The notes beneath the pieces are model-generated. The model was not told the origin of the DNA. It did not search any database and saw nothing but the letters and a program-made list of their open reading frames with translations. From the NCBI RefSeq assembly GCF_036173065.1, contig NZ_CP108041.1:4343001-4407000 (forward strand): DNA of 64,000 nucleotides, written 5' to 3'. Positions 17,313 through 26,314 of this stretch are shown in pieces. This DNA comes from Rhodococcus sp. NBC_00297 (lineage in GTDB: Bacteria; Actinomycetota; Actinomycetes; Mycobacteriales; Mycobacteriaceae). Positions within the stretch are counted from its first letter, which is position 1. Every line of letters begins with the position of its first letter. Position numbers and translations under genes: made by a program.

Positions 17313-18467
17313 ATGACTGCTTTCGTGACCGGGGCCAGCGGCTACATCGGTTCTCGCCTCGTCGACGCGCTCGTGTCGGCCGACGAGAGCGTCGTCGTGG
17401 GCTCGCGCACGCCGGAGAGGCTGACCGCCTTCGACTGGCACGACGACGTGCGGGCGGTGCGACTCGATGTGACCGACGCCGACTCGTGCGCCGAGGCGCT
17501 GTCCGCGGAGGACATCGACGTCGCGTACTACCTGGTGCACGCCATCGGGGAATCCGGCTACCGGGCCACCGACCTCGCGTCCGCCCGGCACTTCGCCGAG
17601 GCGGCACGCGCCGCGGGTGTCCGCCGCATCGTCTACCTCGGTGGCTTCGTCCCCGAGGGCGAGAAGCTGTCCGAGCACCTCGCGAGCCGCGCCGAGGTGG
17701 GCGAGGCGCTCACCATCGACGGCATCGAGGTGGTGTGGCTGCGCGCCGCCATCGTCATCGGCGCCGGATCGACGTCCTTCGAGATGATCCGGTACCTTGC
17801 CGACCGGCTGCCTGTGCTGCCGCTCCCGAGCTGGTTGAGCAAGCCGGTGCAGCCGATCGCCGTCGACGACGTCGTGCACTATCTCCTCGCGTGCGCGTCA
17901 CCCGACGTGCCCGCCGACGCGTACGACATCGCGGGCCCCGAGATCCTTCCGTACAAGGACCTCGTCTTCGCCTACGTCCGCGCCGCCGAGCTGCATCGTC
18001 TGGGTGTGCCCACCCCGGGCATCCCGACCAAGCTCGCGGCTCTCGTGATCGGCCGACTGATCCCGGTTCCGGGACTGCTCGCCGACGACCTGGTGCAGTC
18101 TCTCGTGAACTCGATGACCGCCTCGGAGAACCGCATCTCGGAGTTCGTCCCCGAGCCTGAGGGCGGTCTCACCGACGTCGACGACGCCATGCGCCGAAGC
18201 CTGCTCGGCGCGAGCGCCACCCGCGGCCTGGCCACGACGCCCGACTCGCTGCGCCTGGTGTCCTCGGACGCGGAGTGGACCGGCGGCGACGTCCGCAGCA
18301 TTCGCCGCCGCGGCGCCGATCTGCTGAGCGAGGACGGGTGGAAGCTCGCCGAGGCACTCGGCATCGGCGCGGTGCTCTACTCGTGGCCCGTCGCTCCGGT
18401 CGTCCGGACCAATCTGGACGTGGTTGCCGCGGTCTCGTCCCGGGTACGGTCTCTTCTGAAGTTCTAG
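17313..18467 (+). CDS. NAD(P)-binding atypical SDR/epimerase-like protein
   Basis: This 384-residue protein has an N-terminal Rossmann domain with the atypical SDR motif TGASGYIGSRL (TGxxGxxG, about residues 6-13). The YYLVHAIGESGY and IVYLGGF segments are typical of YbjT/NmrA-like extended SDRs, and VVWLRAAIVIGAGSTSFEMIRYL is the post-catalytic strand. The last 140 residues form an extra C-terminal domain found in a large actinobacterial subfamily. A catalytic YxxxK is not evident, so it may be a redox sensor or isomerase rather than a standard dehydrogenase. A -10 element TAATGT lies seven bases before the ATG, consistent with a leaderless transcript. Confidence 0.75.
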   Translation: MTAFVTGASGYIGSRLVDALVSADESVVVGSRTPERLTAFDWHDDVRAVRLDVTDADSCAEALSAEDIDVAYYLVHAIGESGYRATDLASARHFAEAARAAGVRRIVYLGGFVPEGEKLSEHLASRAEVGEALTIDGIEVVWLRAAIVIGAGSTSFEMIRYLADRLPVLPLPSWLSKPVQPIAVDDVVHYLLACASPDVPADAYDIAGPEILPYKDLVFAYVRAAELHRLGVPTPGIPTKLAALVIGRLIPVPGLLADDLVQSLVNSMTASENRISEFVPEPEGGLTDVDDAMRRSLLGASATRGLATTPDSLRLVSSDAEWTGGDVRSIRRRGADLLSEDGWKLAEALGIGAVLYSWPVAPVVRTNLDVVAAVSSRVRSLLKF

Positions 18468-18536
18468 TCGGTCTCTCGTTCACAGACCGCAAGTTCCGAC
18501 ACGACCGACAGGTTCGACGAGCCGGAGGAGTACTTC

Positions 18537-19247
18537 ATGGTGTCCTGGCAGATGAGGGCCGAATCCATCGTGCGCAACGCGCTGGTGGACAAGGTCGACC
18601 GCGACCATCACGAGACCGATCGCGCCTTCCTACGGCGGCGCATCATCGTGGCGGTCGTGCTCGTCGTGGGCGCGACGCTGCTGGGAGTGTCGCTGTCGAC
18701 CGAGCCCGGCGACCCCATGTTCTACACGCTGACCATCGCGCTGGCATTGGTGTGGATCGTCGGCGGGTTCCTGTCCGGGCCACTGCACCTCGGTCGCATC
18801 AACTTCCGCGGGACCCTGCGGCGACCGATCATCACGCCGATCGCGATCGGTCTGGCCGCAGGTGGCGTGTTCATCCTCGGCGCACTCGTCGTGCGGGAGA
18901 TCCCGCCGCTGCGGGACTTCACGGCCAACGTCCTCGATCACGCGCGCGTCGGACCGCTCGCGCTCATCGTCTTCATCACGTTGTTCAACGGGGTCGCCGA
19001 GGAGATCTTCTTCCGCGGCGCTCTGTTCTCGGCCATCGGCGTGAAGCGGCCGGTCGTCATCTCGACGATCGTCTACACCATCGCCACTCTGGCCACGGGC
19101 AACCCGATGCTCGGCTTCGCCGCCATCACCCTCGGTTTCGTGCTGGGACTCGAACGCCGGGCGTCCGGCGGCATTCTCGCGCCGATCCTGACGCACGTCG
19201 CGTGGTCGACGGTCATGGTCTTCGCCATGCCACCACTGTTCGCCTGA
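18537..19247 (+). CDS. CPBP family intramembrane metalloprotease
   Basis: This 236-residue membrane protein has about six helices and the CPBP (CAAX protease and bacteriocin-processing) motifs. EExxxR is at E155-E156-x3-R160 (NGVAEEIFFRG), then come the FxxxxxxGxxLG-like helix and His220 in THVAWS. These residues form the glutamic-type intramembrane active site of the ABI/Rce1 family. The protein is expected to cleave or bind membrane-embedded peptides, but the target is unknown. A strong GGAGGAG ribosome binding site precedes ATG 18537. Confidence 0.85.
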   Translation: MVSWQMRAESIVRNALVDKVDRDHHETDRAFLRRRIIVAVVLVVGATLLGVSLSTEPGDPMFYTLTIALALVWIVGGFLSGPLHLGRINFRGTLRRPIITPIAIGLAAGGVFILGALVVREIPPLRDFTANVLDHARVGPLALIVFITLFNGVAEEIFFRGALFSAIGVKRPVVISTIVYTIATLATGNPMLGFAAITLGFVLGLERRASGGILAPILTHVAWSTVMVFAMPPLFA

Positions 19248-19281
19248 CGCTCCCCGATCGGGACGTGGCAGGGTAGCGCCC

Positions 19282-19746
19282 ATGACCGGTGCACGAGGCA
19301 AGTCCGTCCGCTCGGACGATCTGGACGCCACCGATCGCGTGCTGGTGGAGGAACTGATCACCGACGGCCGCGCGACTCTCGCTCACCTCGCGGAGCGGGC
19401 GGGCCTCTCGGTCTCGGCCGTGCAGTCACGAGTGCGCAGGCTCGAGTCGTCCGGGGTGATCCTCGGATACACCGCGCGCGTCGATCGGGAGGCCATCGGC
19501 CAGCCACTGTCGGCGTTCGTGGCCATCACCCCCTTGGATCCGACGGCGCCCGACGACGCGCCCGCGCGTCTGCGGCCACTGCCCGAGGTGCAGGCGTGCC
19601 ATTCCGTGGCGGGGGAGGACAGCTATGTGCTGCTGGTCCGCGTCGCGTCACCGCGGGATCTCGAGCGACTCCTGCAGCAGATCCGGACCACTGCCAACGT
19701 GCAGACCCGCAGTACCATCATTCTGCAGACCTTCTACGACTCCTGA
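19282..19746 (+). CDS. Lrp/AsnC family transcriptional regulator
   Basis: This 154-residue protein has an N-terminal winged helix (DDLDATDRVLVEELITDGRATLAHLAERAGLSVSAVQSRVRRLESSGVILGY, residues about 12-65) and a C-terminal RAM ligand-binding domain. That layout is standard for Lrp/AsnC regulators, which sense amino acids as octamers. M. tuberculosis LrpA (Rv3291c) lies in a similar genomic position, though identity is not proven. A CAGGGT element seven bases before the ATG suggests a leaderless transcript. The 3' end overlaps the convergent molybdenum hydroxylase gene by 13 bases. Confidence 0.87.
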   Translation: MTGARGKSVRSDDLDATDRVLVEELITDGRATLAHLAERAGLSVSAVQSRVRRLESSGVILGYTARVDREAIGQPLSAFVAITPLDPTAPDDAPARLRPLPEVQACHSVAGEDSYVLLVRVASPRDLERLLQQIRTTANVQTRSTIILQTFYDS

Positions 19747-22436
19747 TCGCGCTGCAGCATTCTCCAGACGCGGTCCGCCGACATCGGCAGTGCGTGCGGC
19801 CGTACGCCGACGGCGTCCGTGACGGCATTGGCCAACGCCGGTGCGACGGGGTTGTACGGAGACTCGCTCATCGACTTGGCACCCAGCGGCCCGAGCGCGT
19901 CATAGGTGTCCGCGAACAACACTCGGGTCGTCGGAACGTCGGCGAGTTGCGGGATGTGGTAGTTCCGTAGCGACGCTGTGGTCACGTGCCCCGTCTCGTC
20001 GAGCCTCATCTCCTCGTAGAGCGCTGCGCCCAGCGCTTGCGCCACACCACCTTCCACTTGCCCACGGCACTGCACCGGATTCATGACCGTGCCGGCGTCG
20101 ACGGCCTGCACGGAGTCCAGGATCGCGACGCGGCCGCTCCCGGGGTCGACCGCGACCCGAAACCCGTGGACGTTGAACACCACCGAGCGAGGCGATCCGC
20201 CGTGGTACCCGTCCGCCGCCAACGGTCCGTCGTGGGCCGCGACGATCTCGTCGAGTGAGCACAGTGCGCCGTCCACCGTGACGCCCTCCGGACCGAGCAC
20301 GCCCTGCGTCGGCAGCGATCCGGTCAGGCTCGATGCGGCACCGATGATGCTCTCGCGCAACGACTCGGCGGCGAGTGCGACAGCCTTGCCGGCGACCACC
20401 GTGCCCGCCGACCCGAAGGCGCCCGTGTCGTGGGAGGTGACGTCGGTGTCCGACTGTGCGATCTCGATGCGGTCGACGGTCGTGTTCAGGATCGACGCCG
20501 CGATCTGACCGTGCACCGTCGTGGTGCCGTTACCGAACTCGGCGGTGCCGACGCGCACCAGGTAGCGCGCTCCGGGCAGAGCGGTGATCGACGCGTCGGA
20601 GACGTGGCCGCGCGGCGGCACGGTGGCATTCATGCCGATGGCCACGCCGACGCCCACCTGCCATCCGTCGGGCGCCGGCGATCCGGGCTCGGCGAGTGCC
20701 TCGTCCACGAGATCGAGGCACTGGTCGAGTCCGTAACTGCCGAACAGGAGGTCGCCGTCGAGGACGTGCGCGGCGACGAACGGATCACCCGGCACGACGA
20801 CGTTGCGACGCCGGAACTCGATCGGATCGATGTGCAATCGGTGCGCCAACTCGTCGAGCGCCGACTCGACGGCGAAACAGGTCTGCCCGACGCCGTATCC
20901 GCGGAACGCGCCGGACGGAATCGTGTTCGTGTACACCGCTCTCGCCTCGACGCGCTTGGCCGCGCAGCGGTAGAGGGCGATCGAGTCGGTGGAATGGTGC
21001 AGCACACCGGGACTGTGGTTGCCGTAGGCGCCGGCATCGCTCAGCACGTCGAGGGTCAGCGCGGTGAGCGTGCCGTCGGCCGTGGCGGCTGCGGTGACCG
21101 ACACCTCCATGGGATGCCGACAGGGCGCGACGGTGAACTGGTCGGCACGGGAGAACTCGAGCTGTACCGGTCGACGCACCGTCAGAGCGGCGAGCGTCAC
21201 GAGATCCTCGGTGAGCATCTCCTGTTTGGCGCCGAACCCGCCACCGACCCGCGTCGTGAACACCCGCACGGTGTCGGGATCGAGGTCGAAGATGTGACAC
21301 AGCTCGTCCCGTACGAGGAACGGGACCTGCGAGCTCGTGCGGACGGTCAGGCGCCCGTCCTCCGCGAACCAGGCGATCGCACCGTGCGTCTCGAGGTGAG
21401 TGTGCTGCACGCGGGCGGTGCGCCACGTTCCGGTCACCACGGCGTCCGCGGCCGCCAGGCCCGCCTCGACGTCGCCGGTCGTACCGCTCACCTCGGCCAC
21501 GACGTTGCGCTCGACGTCCGCGATCCTGGCCTCGGTACCCTTGCCGGCGTGGACGATCGGGGCTCCCGGTGCGAGCGCGTCCGCGGGATGCAGCACGGCG
21601 GGCAGCACCTCGTACTCGACGAGGAGGCGCCCTCTGCCCTCCTCCGCGGCGGCCACCGACTCGGCGATCACCGCCGCCACCCGCTGCCCGACGTAGCGGA
21701 GCTCGCGATCCAGAACGAGAGTGTCGTCGGGATCGTCGTCCCGTGACTCGTGGCGTGCGGTGGAGAAGGCGACGGGCGGCGCGTCCTCGTGGGTGAGCAC
21801 CGCGACCACGCCCTCGACGGCCAGCGCGGCCGACGTGTCGATCGAGACGATGCGCGCACGGGCGTGGGGGCTCCCCAGCACCGACAGATGCAGCAGACCC
21901 GGCATCGCGACGTCGAGCGTGTAGGGCTCCGTTCCCGTGACGACGCGAGCGCTGGCCGGTGCGGCGACGGAGCGTCCGCACGCCGGTCCCTCGGTGGACT
22001 TCTCGATGGTGCGCACACCCGTGACCGCGTCGGTGATCGCCCGATACCCGGTGCAGCGACACAGGTTTCCCTTGAGCGAGGTGTCCAGATCCTCGGTCTG
22101 CTCGTCGGTGAGGGCGGCGGCGGTGACGATCATGCCGGCCGTGCAGAAACCGCACTGGAATCCGGCGGCGTCGACGAATCGCTGCTGCATCGGATGCAGG
22201 TCGTCCGGCGTGCCCAGCCCGGCCACCGTGGTGACCTCCCGACCGTCGGCGCGGTAGGCCGGAACGATGCACGACTGGACGGCGGCACCGTCCAGCAGCA
22301 CCGAGCACGCGCCGCAGTCGCCCGCGTCGCACCCCTTTTTCACCTCGAACCGTCCGATGTCGCGCAGGGCCGTGCGCAGGCACTGGCCCGGTCGCGGCGA
22401 CATCTCCACGGTCTCCCCGTTGACTCCCACTCTCAT
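19734..22436 (-). CDS. Molybdenum hydroxylase: fused 2Fe-2S and molybdopterin subunit (xanthine dehydrogenase type)
   Basis: This 900-residue protein fuses the small iron-sulfur subunit to the large molybdopterin subunit of a xanthine dehydrogenase-like enzyme. Residues 1-145 carry two 2Fe-2S clusters: plant-type C36, C41, C44, C56 and the second set C95, C98, C126, C128. The molybdopterin domains fill about 155-900, with the GGGFGAKQEM motif and a late segment GAKSMSESPYNPVAPALANAV holding the probable active-site Glu. FAD is on a separate subunit encoded just upstream (ATGA overlap). With the deaminase next door it probably oxidises hypoxanthine/xanthine or a related purine to urate. ATG 22436 is chosen over longer frames because it gives the coupled overlap and a proper ferredoxin start. 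Confidence 0.88.
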   Translation of the reverse strand: MRVGVNGETVEMSPRPGQCLRTALRDIGRFEVKKGCDAGDCGACSVLLDGAAVQSCIVPAYRADGREVTTVAGLGTPDDLHPMQQRFVDAAGFQCGFCTAGMIVTAAALTDEQTEDLDTSLKGNLCRCTGYRAITDAVTGVRTIEKSTEGPACGRSVAAPASARVVTGTEPYTLDVAMPGLLHLSVLGSPHARARIVSIDTSAALAVEGVVAVLTHEDAPPVAFSTARHESRDDDPDDTLVLDRELRYVGQRVAAVIAESVAAAEEGRGRLLVEYEVLPAVLHPADALAPGAPIVHAGKGTEARIADVERNVVAEVSGTTGDVEAGLAAADAVVTGTWRTARVQHTHLETHGAIAWFAEDGRLTVRTSSQVPFLVRDELCHIFDLDPDTVRVFTTRVGGGFGAKQEMLTEDLVTLAALTVRRPVQLEFSRADQFTVAPCRHPMEVSVTAAATADGTLTALTLDVLSDAGAYGNHSPGVLHHSTDSIALYRCAAKRVEARAVYTNTIPSGAFRGYGVGQTCFAVESALDELAHRLHIDPIEFRRRNVVVPGDPFVAAHVLDGDLLFGSYGLDQCLDLVDEALAEPGSPAPDGWQVGVGVAIGMNATVPPRGHVSDASITALPGARYLVRVGTAEFGNGTTTVHGQIAASILNTTVDRIEIAQSDTDVTSHDTGAFGSAGTVVAGKAVALAAESLRESIIGAASSLTGSLPTQGVLGPEGVTVDGALCSLDEIVAAHDGPLAADGYHGGSPRSVVFNVHGFRVAVDPGSGRVAILDSVQAVDAGTVMNPVQCRGQVEGGVAQALGAALYEEMRLDETGHVTTASLRNYHIPQLADVPTTRVLFADTYDALGPLGAKSMSESPYNPVAPALANAVTDAVGVRPHALPMSADRVWRMLQRDQES

Positions 22437-23245
22437 GACAGCTCCTCGCAGATCTGCTGTGCCAGCACGCCGCTCACGTGGCGTCGCCAGTCCGGCGCCC
22501 CGTGCACGTCGTCGTACCACTGGTCGGCGGGTATCGCGGCGTCCAGCAGCGCGGCCACGTCCTCGGCGTGCGGCACTTCCTCGAGTCGCAGCTGGTGTGG
22601 GCGGCACGTCGATGCGGTGACGGTGAGGACGCACGATCCCTCGGCGTCCCGGCGACCGATCACGACGGCGCCGGAGCGCCCGCGAGGTGCCAAGGACATT
22701 CTGCGGCAGGCGAATCGGGAGCGCAGAACGGCGTCGTCGATCTCGATGCTGCGTATCACCTCGCCCGGTGCGAGCGACGTGCGCTGGGGTCCGGTGACCA
22801 GCGCCGCGACGGGCACGCGCCGTTCGTGACCGTCGGGGGTCCAGATCACCGCGACGCCGTCGAGCGCCGAACAGAGCGAGGTCATGGATCCCGCGGGAAG
22901 TCCGAGGGCGATGTTCCCACCGACCGTGGCGAACTGCTGCACCTTGAACGACGCGAGCAACGCGTCGGAGCAGAGGGCCACCAGCGACTCGAGGTCCGGC
23001 CACCGCGGCGGCCACGACATCCGACGCAGCGTGTCCACGGTGCACGTCGCGGCGATCTCGAGCCCCTCGCCGACGACGACGGGTTCCCAGCCGAGGTCCG
23101 TCAGATCGACCAGTCGGTGCACCCCCACCTGCGGTTCCGAGAAGACCCACGTCCCACCTGCCACCACGGCGGTGCCGCCGTCGATGACCGAGAGATCGCC
23201 CCGCGTACGAGCCCGGACGACCTCGCGCACGGTGTTCAGGTCCAC
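22433..23245 (-). CDS. FAD-binding subunit of the molybdenum hydroxylase
   Basis: This 270-residue protein has the FAD-binding type 5 domain of molybdopterin dehydrogenases. IDGGTAVVAGGTWVF near residues 20-34 and QQFATVGGNIALGLPAGSMTSLCSALDG near 103-130 match the two FAD-loop motifs (AGGT and TxGGNI). The C-terminal CO_deh_flav_C domain follows. It accepts electrons from the 2Fe-2S clusters of the adjacent catalytic subunit and passes them to NAD or oxygen. It lies four bases after the deaminase gene and overlaps the catalytic subunit by ATGA, so the three form one operon. Confidence 0.88.
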   Translation of the reverse strand: MDLNTVREVVRARTRGDLSVIDGGTAVVAGGTWVFSEPQVGVHRLVDLTDLGWEPVVVGEGLEIAATCTVDTLRRMSWPPRWPDLESLVALCSDALLASFKVQQFATVGGNIALGLPAGSMTSLCSALDGVAVIWTPDGHERRVPVAALVTGPQRTSLAPGEVIRSIEIDDAVLRSRFACRRMSLAPRGRSGAVVIGRRDAEGSCVLTVTASTCRPHQLRLEEVPHAEDVAALLDAAIPADQWYDDVHGAPDWRRHVSGVLAQQICEELS

Positions 23246-23249
23246 GGAA

Positions 23250-24620
23250 TCACCGCCCGGCCTTCGTGAGCAGCGCCGTGTGCGCCGCCGCCACGTCCCG
23301 GGCCACTGTCTCCTCGTCGACGGTCATGACCACCCCGTTCTCGACCACCACCCGCCCGTGCACGAGGAGCCGTTCGAGGGGCGGCCGGTCGCCCAGTACC
23401 AACGCGGCGACGGGGTCGGTGATGCCGGCGTGGGCGGCGCCGTCGATGCGCCACAGCGCCAGATCGGCGAGCTTCCCCACCTCCAGCGAGCCGATCTCGT
23501 TCTCGCGCCCGAGGACTCGGGCACCGCCGAGTGTCGCGAGGTCGAGGCTCTCGCGCACGGTCATGGCGCGGGGTCCGCCGCGCGCCCGTGCGAACAGTGC
23601 TGCGTGGTGCGCCTCCTCGAGCATGCTGCAGGACTCGTTGCTGGCGGCACCGTCGACGCCGAGCCCCAGGGGAACCCGCGCGTCGATCAGATCGCGCGCT
23701 CGGGCGATACCGGCGCCCAGCCGCGCGTTGGACGTGGGGCAGTGGGCCGCCCCGGTTCCGGTGGCCGCCATGGTCGCGATCGCGGCGTCGTCGAGATGCA
23801 CGGCGTGCGCGTACCAGACGTCGTCGCCGACCCAGCCGACCGATTCCATGTACTGCACGGGAGTCATGCCGAAGTTGCTGCGGCAGAACTCCTCCTCGTC
23901 CAGGGTCTCGGCGAGGTGTGTGTGCAACCGGACGCCCAGCTCGCGCGCCAGCGTCGCCGATTCGCGAAGGAGGTCGCCGGTGACGGAGAACGGCGAGCAC
24001 GGTGCGAGAGCGATGCGCAGCATCGATCCGAAGGACGGGTCGTGCCAGCGGTCGACCGCGGCGCTGCTCGCGGCCAGGATCGCATCGAGCGACTCCACGA
24101 CGCTGTCCGGCGGCAGACCACCCTGACTGTGTCCCAGGTCCATCGATCCGCGCGTCGGGTGGAACCGCAGACCGACCGTCCTCGCGGCGTCGATCTCTGC
24201 GCCCAACACGTCGCCGCCGTCGTGGGGGAAGACGTAGAGGTGGTCGGTGGTGGTGGTGCATCCGGTCGCGGCCAACCGAGCGAGCCCACCCGTCGCTGCG
24301 ACGCGGACCGAGTCGGCGTCGATGCCGGCCCACACGGGATACAGCGTCGTCAACCACTCGAAGAGCGTCGAGTCCGCGGCCAGACCGCGGGTGATCCACT
24401 GATAGAGATGGTGGTGCGTGTTCACGAGGCCGGGAGTCAGGACGCAACCGCGGCCGTCGATGACGGTGACCTCCGGACCGTCGGGACGCGGCGGCGGTGT
24501 CCCGTCGCCGAGCGCCGCGATGAGCCCGTCCTCGATCAGGACCCAGCCCGCCGCCCACTCGGAGCGGGCGGGATCCACGGTGATCACGTGGGCGCCCGTG
24601 ATGAGAATGCGGTCCGGCAC
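23250..24620 (-). CDS. Amidohydrolase, probable 8-oxoguanine/guanine deaminase
   Basis: This 456-residue amidohydrolase-superfamily enzyme resembles the ATZ/TrzN and 8-oxoguanine deaminase group. The metal-binding HxH is H69-H71 in TPGLVNTHHHLYQW. HTHLAET, WYAHAVHLDD and the metal Asp in GVDGAASNES follow in the usual order. Deamination of 8-oxoguanine gives urate and of guanine gives xanthine, both of which fit the surrounding urate pathway. The call to 8-oxoguanine rests on family style and context, not assay. GTG 24620 has AGGAG six bases upstream; it is the first gene of the three-gene operon and is divergent from pucR. Confidence 0.8.
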   Translation of the reverse strand: MPDRILITGAHVITVDPARSEWAAGWVLIEDGLIAALGDGTPPPRPDGPEVTVIDGRGCVLTPGLVNTHHHLYQWITRGLAADSTLFEWLTTLYPVWAGIDADSVRVAATGGLARLAATGCTTTTDHLYVFPHDGGDVLGAEIDAARTVGLRFHPTRGSMDLGHSQGGLPPDSVVESLDAILAASSAAVDRWHDPSFGSMLRIALAPCSPFSVTGDLLRESATLARELGVRLHTHLAETLDEEEFCRSNFGMTPVQYMESVGWVGDDVWYAHAVHLDDAAIATMAATGTGAAHCPTSNARLGAGIARARDLIDARVPLGLGVDGAASNESCSMLEEAHHAALFARARGGPRAMTVRESLDLATLGGARVLGRENEIGSLEVGKLADLALWRIDGAAHAGITDPVAALVLGDRPPLERLLVHGRVVVENGVVMTVDEETVARDVAAAHTALLTKAGR

Positions 24621-24690
24621 GTCGTACTCCTGTCCTCGCTGTGTCACCGAGTCAACACCGTGTCGGCCACCCGCGCAGGGCGCGCGCCGA

Positions 24691-24723
24691 CGAAACGTGG
24701 TCGAAACGAGCGGCGCCTACTGT
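24691..24723 (+). promoter_or_regulatory. Divergent pucR control region with 11-bp-spaced direct repeat
   Basis: CGAAACG occurs twice (24691-24697 and 24702-24708) with an 11-base period, one turn of the helix. A -10-like TACTGT is at 24718-24723, so the repeats cover the -35 region of the rightward pucR promoter. The 140-base gap also has to hold the leftward promoter of the deaminase operon. This is a plausible PucR-binding site, although it does not match the Bacillus PucR box I know. Confidence 0.4.
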
Positions 24724-24760
24724 CGGATCCTCCAACGACGATGCGGGCGGGTGAACGGGT

Positions 24761-26314
24761 GTGCTGATCCAGGACGTGCTCGACGTACCGGAACTCGCGC
24801 TGCGGCGCCTCGTCGGCACCGACGACCAACTCGGTCGGACCGTGCGGTGGGCCTTCGCGACCGATCTGCCGGACCCGTCGCGCTACATCGTGGGCGGCGA
24901 GCTGGTCGTCACCGGCATGGTGTGGCGCCGCGCGCCGGAGGACAGCGATGCCTTCGTGGGGTCGGTCGTCGCGGCGGGCGCTGTGGCGCTCGCGGCGGGC
25001 GACGAAGTGTTCGGTTCCGTCCCCGACGACGTGGTGCGTGCGTGCGAGAAGTACTCGCTACCGCTGCTGGCGGTGCCGTCGGCGGTCGCGTTCGCGGACG
25101 TCATCGATGCCGTCACCAGCCGGGTGACCGGCGATCGGGTGGCGCGGCTCTCCGCCAGTCTGGCCCGCCAGCACCGATTGCTCACCGCGGTCACCGACGG
25201 ACGCGCGCTCGCGGACCTCACGAACGAGACGGCGCGGGACACGGGCGTGACCTGCCGGATCATCACCGCGGTGGGCCGGCCCGTGGTGTCCGCCGAGCCG
25301 TTGGCCACGGAGGTGGTGGACGCTCTCGTACGGGCTGCGGCGCAGAGTCTTCCGTGCCGCGTGGTCACCGAGAACGCGGTGCGGTCCGTGCTGCCCGTCG
25401 GATCGAGTTTCGGTCACCGTGCGACTGCGTGGTACCTCGTCGTGGACGGTGACCACGAGTGCATGGACGGGCAGGTTCTCGAAGCGCTCGGTCAGCTGGC
25501 GAGCATCGCGGCCCTCGATCGCGTGCGCGTGGACGACGGCGCGCGGGTGCTGCGCACCATGGCCGACCGCGCGGCCGAACTCCTCGTCGACGGATCCGGA
25601 GAGCAGGCGCTGGAACGCATTCGACAGATCGGCGTCGACGTGACAGGAGACGTCGTCGCGCTGGCCGCCACGTCGGATATGCCTGTCGAGGTCCTGGCCG
25701 CGGTGCTCACCGACGCAGTGCGGGAGTCGGTCGACGGTGCGGTGAGTGTGGGAGTCACCGACGGGGACCTCGTGATCGGTGTCGTCGGGCTACCTCCCGG
25801 TCGGACGTCCACCCGCATGGCCGCCGATATCGCCCTTGCACTGCGGCGACTCGAGGACACCGTGGCCGGACGGATCGCCGTGGGCGTGGGTACGGCGTCC
25901 GAGGCCGCGGCCCTCGTCGGATGTGTGCGGTCGGCGCAACACGCACGCGAGGTCGCCGCGGCGTCGGCCGACCGCATCGCGGTGCGGACCAGCGCGGACA
26001 CCGGATCGGCCGCCGTCCTGCTCTCGGTGGTGCCGGACGGACTGCGCGCTGCCTATGCCCGGCGGGTGCTCGGCGCGGTACTCGACCACGACAGCCGCAC
26101 CGACGCGGGACTGCTGGACACGCTGCGGGCGTACCTGCACCACGACGGTTCCTGGAGTCGCACGGCGGACGCCCTTCACGTGCACGTCAACACGGTGCGG
26201 TACCGCATCGGACGGGTGGAGGCGCTGACGGACCGAGACCTGGGGACGACGGAGGACCGCACCGACGTCTTCGTCGCGTTGGCCGTGCTCGGGCCTCAGC
26301 CGACGACGCTGTAA
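24761..26314 (+). CDS. pucR: PucR family purine catabolism regulator
   Basis: This 517-residue regulator has the N-terminal PucR domain (about residues 5-120: DVLDVPELALRRLVG, then PDPSRYIVGGELVVTGM) and the C-terminal HTH_30 helix-turn-helix (HDGSWSRTADALHVHVNTVRYRIGRVEALT, about 465-495). PucR proteins control purine degradation genes in response to pathway intermediates such as allantoin or urate. It sits between two operons of that pathway, divergent from the deaminase/molybdenum hydroxylase genes and convergent with the uricase operon (19-base 3' overlap). The start is GTG 24761. Confidence 0.88.
   Translation: MLIQDVLDVPELALRRLVGTDDQLGRTVRWAFATDLPDPSRYIVGGELVVTGMVWRRAPEDSDAFVGSVVAAGAVALAAGDEVFGSVPDDVVRACEKYSLPLLAVPSAVAFADVIDAVTSRVTGDRVARLSASLARQHRLLTAVTDGRALADLTNETARDTGVTCRIITAVGRPVVSAEPLATEVVDALVRAAAQSLPCRVVTENAVRSVLPVGSSFGHRATAWYLVVDGDHECMDGQVLEALGQLASIAALDRVRVDDGARVLRTMADRAAELLVDGSGEQALERIRQIGVDVTGDVVALAATSDMPVEVLAAVLTDAVRESVDGAVSVGVTDGDLVIGVVGLPPGRTSTRMAADIALALRRLEDTVAGRIAVGVGTASEAAALVGCVRSAQHAREVAAASADRIAVRTSADTGSAAVLLSVVPDGLRAAYARRVLGAVLDHDSRTDAGLLDTLRAYLHHDGSWSRTADALHVHVNTVRYRIGRVEALTDRDLGTTEDRTDVFVALAVLGPQPTTL

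Noticed and set aside
22437-23150. N-terminal extension of the molybdenum hydroxylase frame
   Set aside because: The extension is Arg/Gly rich and lies opposite in frame to the FAD-subunit gene; the ferredoxin domain starts properly at 22436.
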